Source of the DNA: Gallionellaceae bacterium CG11_big_fil_rev_8_21_14_0_20_60_62
GTDB taxonomy: Bacteria > Pseudomonadota > Gammaproteobacteria > Burkholderiales > Gallionellaceae
Length of the DNA stretch: 12,472 nucleotides
Direction of reading: 5' to 3'
Assembly (NCBI GenBank): GCA_002787455.1
Contig: PCWU01000123.1
Coordinates: forward strand, 1 to 12,472
The translations under genes were made by a program, and so were the position numbers. Shown here piece by piece: positions 7,646 to 12,472 of this stretch (positions are counted from its first letter, which is position 1; every line of letters begins with the position of its first letter). The notes under the pieces were generated by a model that was not told where the DNA came from, did no database searches, and was given only the letters and a program-made list of their open reading frames with translations.

Positions 7646-9300
7646 GGTTGATATTTTTCGTGCTGTGCCTGTTCACTTTGGGCGCTTGCAGCTCCGGGGC
7701 GATGCGGGCCTCGGTAAAAAGCCAGATTGATAGCGAAATGGACGCGGCCGTTGCGACGGGTGCAAGCCAGGAAAAAGTAAATGAGGCTTTGTTGCCGCCG
7801 CTGCCCGCCGCCGCGCCGGCCGACAGGGTTTCGACCGAAGCGAAATTCGATCTCTCGGTGAACGACACCCCGGCGCAGCAGGTGTTCATGGCGATCGTCT
7901 CCGGTACCCGTTACAGCATGCTGCTGCATCCGGATATCGACGGCAATATCTCGCTCAATCTGAAAGACGTGACCGTGTTTGACGCGCTGGAAGCGATCAG
8001 GGAAATGTACGGCTACGAATACAAGATCGACGGCACGCGCATTTATATCCAGCCGCTGGGCTTGCAGACCCGGATCTATCAGGTTAATTACCTGACCGGT
8101 CAGCGCGAGGGCAAATCCAGCCTGCGGGTTTCTTCCGGCTCGGTGTCGGATTCGCCTGCCAGTTCAACCAGCAACAGCGGGGTGGCGACCAATTCGACTA
8201 ACAACCGCACCTCCGGGCTCGACAGCAGCAAGGTGAGCATGAGCAGCAACGCGGATTTCTGGGACGAACTGGACAAGTCGCTGACCGCCATCGTGGGCAC
8301 CGAAAAAGGCCGCAGCGTGGTGATCAGCCCGATGTCGGGGGTGATCGTGGTGCGCGCCACGGCGGACGAGCTGAAGAATGTCGCGGCCTATCTCAGGGCA
8401 TCGCAAATCTCGGTCGAGCGCCAGGTGATTCTGGAAGCCAAGATCGTCGAAGTGCAACTGAATGAAACCTTCCAGACCGGCGTGAACTGGGCGGCGATGA
8501 CCACCGGACCCAATTCGCGGATTGTTGGCGGCATGCTGGGCAACGGCACCACCCTGGCCAACACCGGCCGGCTGTCCAACGGCATTATCAATGCGTCGCC
8601 GGGCGCCGATTTGTCCCTGGCGGCGGCCAGTGTGTTGCCGCCGGCCGCGGCCGCCGGCAGCCTGTTTGGTTTGGCTTTCCAGACCAGCAACTTTGCCGCG
8701 CTGTTGAATTTCCTTGAATCGCAGGGCGATGTGCACGTGTTGTCCAGCCCGCGCATTGCCACGCTCAACGGCCAGAAAGCGGTGCTGAAAGTCGGCACGG
8801 ACGAGTTCTTCGTGACCAACGTGACCAATACCACCACCACCGGCACCGCCACCACCAGCACGCCGAGCGTGACCCTGCAGCCTTTCTTCTCGGGCATCGC
8901 GCTGGACGTCACGCCGCGCATCGACCAGAACGGCGAGATCATTCTGCACGTGCATCCCTCGGTCAGTCTGGTCAGCACGGTCAACAAGACGGTGGATGTC
9001 GGCGGCGTCGGCGGCACCCTGAATCTGCCGCTGGCTTCCAGTTCTGTGTCGGAAACGGACAGCATCGTGCGCGCCCGCGACGGCCAGATCGTGGCGATCG
9101 GCGGCCTGATGCGGCAGGCGACTTTCGACGACCAGTCCGGTTTGCCGGGCATGCCCAAGGCGGTTTTCGGCCAGACCAACAAGACCACGCAAAAGCGCGA
9201 ATTGGTCATTCTGCTCAAACCGACCATCGTTAGCAGCGAAAACGACTGGGCGGATGATGTTGCCCGCAGCCGCGACCGTATCAAAGCGATGACGCGTTAA
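7642..9300 (+). CDS. mshL: MSHA pilus secretin MshL (lipoprotein)
   Basis: A 552-residue outer-membrane secretin, the ring through which the pilus passes. A lipoprotein signal peptide ends in the lipobox L13-G-A-C16. An STN/N0-like domain spans about 69-138 (FDLSVNDTPAQQVF onward). A Ser/Thr/Asn-rich linker (about 162-203) splits the next N-domain. The secretin domain runs from about 263 (ILEAKIVEVQLNE) to 530. It includes the Thr-rich VTNTTTTGTATTSTPSV, PFFSGIALDVTP, the signature VSETDSIVRARDGQIVAIGG (469-488) and KRELVILLKPTIV (518-530). Length and linker match MshL rather than the longer PilQ or GspD. GGGAG (7631-7635) sits 6 bases before the ATG, which overlaps the mshK stop. The lipid anchor could allow outer-membrane insertion without a separate pilotin; that is inference. 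Confidence 0.93.
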   Translation: MRLIFFVLCLFTLGACSSGAMRASVKSQIDSEMDAAVATGASQEKVNEALLPPLPAAAPADRVSTEAKFDLSVNDTPAQQVFMAIVSGTRYSMLLHPDIDGNISLNLKDVTVFDALEAIREMYGYEYKIDGTRIYIQPLGLQTRIYQVNYLTGQREGKSSLRVSSGSVSDSPASSTSNSGVATNSTNNRTSGLDSSKVSMSSNADFWDELDKSLTAIVGTEKGRSVVISPMSGVIVVRATADELKNVAAYLRASQISVERQVILEAKIVEVQLNETFQTGVNWAAMTTGPNSRIVGGMLGNGTTLANTGRLSNGIINASPGADLSLAAASVLPPAAAAGSLFGLAFQTSNFAALLNFLESQGDVHVLSSPRIATLNGQKAVLKVGTDEFFVTNVTNTTTTGTATTSTPSVTLQPFFSGIALDVTPRIDQNGEIILHVHPSVSLVSTVNKTVDVGGVGGTLNLPLASSSVSETDSIVRARDGQIVAIGGLMRQATFDDQSGLPGMPKAVFGQTNKTTQKRELVILLKPTIVSSENDWADDVARSRDRIKAMTR

Positions 9301-9307
9301 TCGTCCA

Positions 9308-10261
9308 ATGTACCTGCGGCATTTTGGACTGCGCGAAGCCCCGTTTTCACTGACGCCGGACACCAGTTTTTTCTTCGCCTGCAGCAATTATCAGGAGGGT
9401 TTGAATACCCTGCTGGTGGCGGCGCGCAATGGCGAAGGATTTATCAAGATCACCGGCGAGGTGGGCAACGGCAAGACGCTGTTGTGCCGCAAGTTTCTCG
9501 CCACCCTGAACCGGGGGCAGCAAGACACCACCGCGATCGGCACCCGTGACCAAACCGTCTCCGGCCAGACCGGCACCCGTTTCGTCACCGCCTATCTGCC
9601 CAATCCCTATCTCGAACCGCGCAGCCTGCTGCTGGCGCTGGCGGACGAGTTCCGCCTCAAACTGGATCCCAATGTTGATCAGCATCAGTTGCTGAAAGAA
9701 CTGACACGCACCCTGCTCAACTTCGCGCGCGAAGGCAAACGGGTGCTGGTGTGCCTGGACGAGGCGCAGGCGATGCCTCTGGAAAGCCTGGAAGTGCTGC
9801 GCCTGTTGACCAATCTGGAGACCGAGAAGCGCAAGCTGTTGCAGGTCGTGCTGTTCGGCCAGCCGGAACTGAACGAGCGCCTGCGCCACCATTCGATCCG
9901 CCAGTTGCGCCAGCGCATCAGTTTTCAATACGAGTTGAAAGGCCTGCGCCGCGACGAGTTGGACCGTTATCTGCGCCACCGCGCAGCAGTGGCGGGCTAT
10001 GCCGGTGATAGTCTGTTTGGCCGCGCGGCGGTGGGCAAGATGCACCGTGTTACCGGCGGCACGCCGCGTCTGGTCAACATCGTGGCCCACAAGGCGCTGA
10101 TGCTGGCATTTGCCGAAGGGCGGCAACAGGTGGGCAACCGCCATGTTGGCGCAGCTGCGGCCGACACGCCGGAGGTGCGACGCGACTGGCTGCCGTGGGC
10201 GCTGGGCGCAACCGTGGTGGTGCTTGCTGCAAGCGCGCTGGCGCTGGGAGTCTGGCTGTGA
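9308..10261 (+). CDS. mshM: MSHA biogenesis ATPase MshM (ExeA-like AAA)
   Basis: A 317-residue AAA ATPase of the ExeA/GspA type. The N-terminal YLRHFGLREAPFSLTPD is the family signature. Walker A is GEVGNGKT (50-57), and Walker B with its glutamate is VLVCLDEAQ (146-154). FGQPELNERL and the later RHHSIRQLRQRISFQYEL fit the sensor region. A membrane helix ends the protein (about 294-317), so it is probably anchored with the ATPase in the cytoplasm. Unlike ExeA it has no peptidoglycan-binding domain. It may help assembly or positioning of the MshL secretin. Compared with the MshM pattern I recall, there are about 20 extra residues (roughly 71-91) between the Walker A helix and FVTAYLPNPYL. It starts 7 bases after the mshL stop without a clear ribosome site. 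Confidence 0.9.
   Translation: MYLRHFGLREAPFSLTPDTSFFFACSNYQEGLNTLLVAARNGEGFIKITGEVGNGKTLLCRKFLATLNRGQQDTTAIGTRDQTVSGQTGTRFVTAYLPNPYLEPRSLLLALADEFRLKLDPNVDQHQLLKELTRTLLNFAREGKRVLVCLDEAQAMPLESLEVLRLLTNLETEKRKLLQVVLFGQPELNERLRHHSIRQLRQRISFQYELKGLRRDELDRYLRHRAAVAGYAGDSLFGRAAVGKMHRVTGGTPRLVNIVAHKALMLAFAEGRQQVGNRHVGAAAADTPEVRRDWLPWALGATVVVLAASALALGVWL
9535..9580 (+). repeat. In-frame direct repeat in mshM insertion
   Basis: GATCGGCACCCGT (9535-9547) and GACCGGCACCCGT (9568-9580) match at 12 of 13 bases and lie 33 bp apart, exactly 11 codons. They encode IGTR and TGTR at the two ends of a polar segment that appears extra in this MshM. A small in-frame duplication or slippage event is one explanation; chance in GC-rich DNA is another. 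Confidence 0.4.
10246..10250 (+). promoter_or_regulatory. Ribosome binding site deciding the GTG start of mshN
   Basis: GGGAG lies 7 bases before the GTG at 10258, inside the last codons of mshM. It supports this GTG over the upstream in-frame alternative start at 10195, which would add 21 residues, rich in Gly, Arg and Ala, not typical of MshN. Confidence 0.6.
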
Positions 10262-11331
10262 GCCTGATCAACCAAGTGTTGAACCAACTGGAGCAGCGCG
10301 GGGCGCATGCCGCCCCGGACCAGACGCTGATTCGCGCGGTGCCGCCCAGGAAGGATGCGCGCCGGGCAGGAGGGATATTGGCGCTGCTCGGATTGCTGCT
10401 GGCGCTGCTGCTGGCGACATGGCTCTGGTCGGGACGCCAGGATCGCCCGCGCGAAATGGCCGCGAGCGGGAGCGTTAAGCCGATGCCGCAGGCGGTATTG
10501 GCACCGCCGGCGCCGCCCGCGCCGGTGCAACCGGCGGGCAAATTGAGTTTTGAATTGAGCATGTTGCCATTGCCGGATGCCCTGCGGGTACGGCAGGAAC
10601 CGGCAGAAAAGGCCGCACCGCTGGTGCCGGGATTGCGGGCAGCCGAAACGCCGCCAGAGAAAACCGAAACGCCGTTGCGCGCCGCGCCGCCGGTCAGGCA
10701 AAGTGCGCTTCCGCTGAAAAAGATCAGCCCGCAGCAGCAAGCGGATGCCGAGTATCGGAAGGGTCTGCAAGTCCGGCAGGCAGGGCGCGTGCCGGAAGCG
10801 CTGACGGCATTTGAGGCGTCGCTAAAAACCAATGAACGGCATCAGCAGGCGCGCCTCGCGCTGGCCGCCTTGCTGCTGGACAACGGGCAGGCCGGCGCGG
10901 CGGAAAGGGTGCTGACAGCCGGGCTGGCCCTGAAACCGGTGGATGTGACTTTTGCCATGGCGCTGGCGCGGATGCAGGTCGAGCGCGAACAACTGGCGCA
11001 GGCGGTGGACACCCTGCACGGCTATCTGGCGCAAGCCGATGACAATGCGGATTATCAGGCTTTCTACGCCGCCCTGTTGCAGCGCCAGCAGCGCCACAAG
11101 GAAGCGCTGAACCACTATCAGCTCGCGCTGCGTCTGCAACCTCGCAACGGCTTGTGGTTGATGGGCTACGCCATTTCGTTGCAGGCGCTGGAACGGAAAG
11201 AAGATGCCAGCCTTGCTTACCGTCAGGCCTTGGCAACGCAGACCCTGTCGCCGGAGTTGAGCGGGTTCGTGCAACAGAAACTGAACCAGCTCGGCCCCGC
11301 TGCGCCGCCGAAGTCATCTGCCTCCCCTTGA
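10258..11331 (+). CDS. mshN: MSHA biogenesis protein MshN (TPR protein)
   Basis: A 357-residue inner-membrane TPR protein. The GTG at 10258 is chosen because it gives the typical MshN opening, (M)SLINQVLNQLEQRG, and has GGGAG 7 bases upstream; it overlaps the mshM stop by 4 bp (GTGA). A short cytoplasmic tail precedes a membrane helix (about 38-57, GILALLGLLLALLLATWLW). A Pro/Ala-rich periplasmic linker follows (about 60-155, with APPAPPAPVQP), then about five TPR-like helical pairs (162-340), for example YRKGLQVRQAGRVPEALTAF and HYQLALRLQPRN. Its exact role is not well defined; TPR proteins of pilus systems often support assembly of other components, as PilF does for PilQ. It ends the operon: the next gene is convergent, and mshE and mshG do not follow as they do in Vibrio. 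Confidence 0.88.
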   Translation: MSLINQVLNQLEQRGAHAAPDQTLIRAVPPRKDARRAGGILALLGLLLALLLATWLWSGRQDRPREMAASGSVKPMPQAVLAPPAPPAPVQPAGKLSFELSMLPLPDALRVRQEPAEKAAPLVPGLRAAETPPEKTETPLRAAPPVRQSALPLKKISPQQQADAEYRKGLQVRQAGRVPEALTAFEASLKTNERHQQARLALAALLLDNGQAGAAERVLTAGLALKPVDVTFAMALARMQVEREQLAQAVDTLHGYLAQADDNADYQAFYAALLQRQQRHKEALNHYQLALRLQPRNGLWLMGYAISLQALERKEDASLAYRQALATQTLSPELSGFVQQKLNQLGPAAPPKSSASP

Positions 11332-11335
11332 TTTT

Positions 11336-11369
11336 TTGCCCGCCAAACAGCCGGTAAGCAATTTTGATT
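11336..11369 (+). terminator. Possible weak terminator after mshN
   Basis: TTGC-CCG (11336-11342) can pair with CGG-TAA-GCAA (11352-11361), with a 3-base bulge, followed by TTTTGATTT. The hairpin is weak and interrupted. Another short CCGG/CCGG stem lies at 11383-11395 without a T-tract on either strand. One of these probably marks the end of the two convergent units, but neither is convincing. Confidence 0.25.
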
Positions 11370-11417
11370 TGACGGGGTTTATCCGGCAAAACCGGTGGCG
11401 GCTCGGGTTTTCAAGGA

Positions 11418-12131
11418 TCAATGCGGCAAGGTGCGTGCCACTACCCAGGCGCTGACTTCGCGCGCGCCTGCCCGTTTTAACGCGCCGGCCAGCGCATCCA
11501 GCGAGGCGCCGCTGGTCATCACGTCATCGACGATGGCGATGTGTTTCCCTTCCACCGCTTCTCCGCGCCCGACCGCAAACGCACTGCGCACGTTTTTGCG
11601 CCGCGCATGCAAAGGCAGGGAGGACTGCGGAGGGGTGTCGCGCACCCGCCCGACGCAGCCGGTCAGCAGCGGTAATGCAAGCCGTCTGGCGATGCGCGCG
11701 GCAAGCAGTTGCGACTGGTTGAATCCCCTGCCGCGCAGGCGCGCAGGGTGCAGCGGCAGGGCAAGGACAGCGTCCGGGCGGCTATCGACGCGCGCCGCCA
11801 ATGCGTCCGCCAGAAAGTTTGCCAAGATCAGATGCTCGCGAAACTTGAGTGCCTTGACCAGCTGGTCAAGCGGGAAGCGGTAGGCGAAAGCGGCGATGCT
11901 GTGGTCGAAAGCGGGTGCCTCTTGCAGGCAGCGACCGCAGACCGCAGCGCCCGGCACCGGCCGCGCGCAGACCGGACAGACATCCCGCTCGAGATACGGC
12001 AAGGCCGCCCTGCAAGCCGGGCAGCACAAGCCATTGTCGCTCAACACGCCGCACAGCAGACAAGGTTGCGCGGGCAACAGGCGCGCAACAAAAGTGCGGA
12101 TGTTCAGCAATGGGTCGGGTAAAATTGACAA
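11418..12131 (-). CDS. comF: ComF family protein (zinc-finger phosphoribosyltransferase-like)
   Basis: A 237-residue soluble protein from the chosen start. Four CxxC pairs (C24/C27, C37/C40, C52/C55, C65/C68) form the N-terminal zinc-binding region. The rest is a type I phosphoribosyltransferase fold with LPLHPARLRGRGFNQSQLL and the PRPP loop IAIVDDVMTSGAS (about 198-210). ComF is needed for DNA uptake during natural transformation in several bacteria; the catalytic substrate is unknown. Start: a TTG at 12131 has GGAGG 8 bases upstream. The alternatives are ATG at 12146 (five residues longer, with the Shine-Dalgarno inside its own first codons) and TTG at 12164. The gene converges on mshN and diverges from bioB. 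Family is secure; a competence role here is inference. Confidence 0.88.
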   Translation of the reverse strand: MSILPDPLLNIRTFVARLLPAQPCLLCGVLSDNGLCCPACRAALPYLERDVCPVCARPVPGAAVCGRCLQEAPAFDHSIAAFAYRFPLDQLVKALKFREHLILANFLADALAARVDSRPDAVLALPLHPARLRGRGFNQSQLLAARIARRLALPLLTGCVGRVRDTPPQSSLPLHARRKNVRSAFAVGRGEAVEGKHIAIVDDVMTSGASLDALAGALKRAGAREVSAWVVARTLPH

Positions 12132-12137
12132 AATTAT

Positions 12138-12144
12138 TTCCTCC
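12138..12144 (-). promoter_or_regulatory. Strong Shine-Dalgarno choosing the TTG start of comF
   Basis: On the minus strand GGAGGAA (12144 to 12138) sits 8 bases from the TTG at 12131. It lies within the first codons of the ORF if translation began at ATG 12146, which argues for the TTG. Confidence 0.5.
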
Positions 12145-12190
12145 ATCGCACTTGCACGCCGCAATTTAACCCAGAAAACCCAATCCGACC

Positions 12191-12472
12191 ATGACCAGCC
12201 AGTCCATTCAATTCACCCATCCCGTTCCCACCCCGCCGCAACGCTGGAGTGTCGCCGCGGTCGAGGAATTATTCAAGCTACCGTTCGCCGATCTGCTGTT
12301 TCAGGCGCAACAGGTGCACCGCGCGCATTTCGATCCGAATCAGGTGCAGCTTTCCACCCTGTTGTCGATCAAGACCGGCGGCTGTTCCGAAGACTGCGGC
12401 TACTGCCCGCAATCGGCCTTTCACAACGCGGGGGTGGAAAACCGCAAAATGCTGGAAGTGGACGAAGTGGTG
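12191..12472 (+). CDS. bioB: Biotin synthase BioB (3' truncated by window)
   Basis: The first 94 residues of a radical-SAM enzyme that inserts sulfur into dethiobiotin, the last step of biotin synthesis. STLLSIKTGGCSEDCGYCPQ (55-74) is the BioB signature; Cys65, Cys69 and Cys72 form the CxxxCxxC motif that binds the 4Fe-4S cluster with SAM. RWSVAAVEELFKLPFADLLF is the usual N-terminal helix region. The frame is open to the window edge, so the gene continues. The ATG at 12191 gives the usual family start, but no clear ribosome site precedes it. It diverges from comF with 59 bp between the chosen starts; I see no BirA-type operator there. Other bio genes may follow downstream, outside the window. 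Confidence 0.95.
   Translation, partial: MTSQSIQFTHPVPTPPQRWSVAAVEELFKLPFADLLFQAQQVHRAHFDPNQVQLSTLLSIKTGGCSEDCGYCPQSAFHNAGVENRKMLEVDEVV

Noticed and set aside
8642..8653. 12-bp perfect GC palindrome CGGCCGCGGCCG
   Set aside because: It sits in Ala codons of mshL and is expected from codon bias in an Ala-rich stretch; no matching site elsewhere was noticed.
8164..9387. Minus-strand ORF of 407 codons opposite mshL and the start of mshM
   Set aside because: It is His/Arg/Gly/Gln-rich, typical of antisense frames in GC-rich DNA, and covers two well supported genes. No domain is recognisable.
10195..10257. Longer mshN start at 10195
   Set aside because: The 21 added residues are Gly/Arg/Ala-rich and unlike MshN N-termini. 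The GTG at 10258 has a good ribosome site and a 4-bp overlap with mshM.
12132..12190. Possible biotin-responsive operator between comF and bioB
   Set aside because: No BirA-like inverted repeat of the TTGTAAACC type is present, and no clear promoter hexamer pair could be defined on either strand.

Overview
The window looks like a GC-rich betaproteobacterial chromosome, perhaps a Nitrosomonadales or Gallionellaceae relative. That placement is inferred from GC-rich coding sequence, an MSHA-type pilus locus, and a comF/bioB neighbourhood. No 16S or other phylogenetic marker is present.

Layout. (1) Positions 3-4637: the 3' part of a very large mshQ-like surface protein gene, with its start outside the window. 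It has beta-rich and Ig-like segments, a glycine-rich region, and a C-terminal DUF6701/MshQ domain. (2) Positions 4638-4915: a 278-bp gap holding a good intrinsic terminator, a REP-like palindrome and a TTGACA promoter candidate just upstream of mshI. (3) Positions 4916-11331: a seven-gene, tightly packed operon, mshI - pilN-like gene (mshI2) - mshJ - mshK - mshL - mshM - mshN. Junctions are 4-16 bp overlaps or a 7-bp gap. (4) Positions 11332-11417: a short convergent spacer. (5) Positions 11418-12131, minus strand: a comF-family gene. (6) Positions 12191-12472: the 5' end of bioB, transcribed away from comF.

How the genes work together. The mshI-N block encodes the envelope-spanning part of a mannose-sensitive-haemagglutinin (MSHA) type IV pilus. 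MshI (PilM-like, cytoplasmic), the PilN-like protein and MshJ (PilO/GspM-like) should form the inner-membrane alignment complex. MshK is a small exported protein likely to link this to the outer membrane. MshL is the lipoprotein secretin. MshM is an ExeA-like AAA ATPase with a C-terminal membrane anchor. MshN is an inner-membrane TPR protein. The MshQ-like protein upstream is a candidate large minor pilus component or adhesin. The motor ATPase (MshE), platform protein (MshG) and pilins are not in the window. They probably lie upstream of mshQ, so the gene order differs from the Vibrio arrangement.

I see no wholly unknown system. The most unusual items are the composite MshQ-like protein, the compact terminator/REP/promoter spacer, and an insertion in MshM that carries an in-frame repeat. 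No tRNA, rRNA, CRISPR array or insertion sequence was seen.
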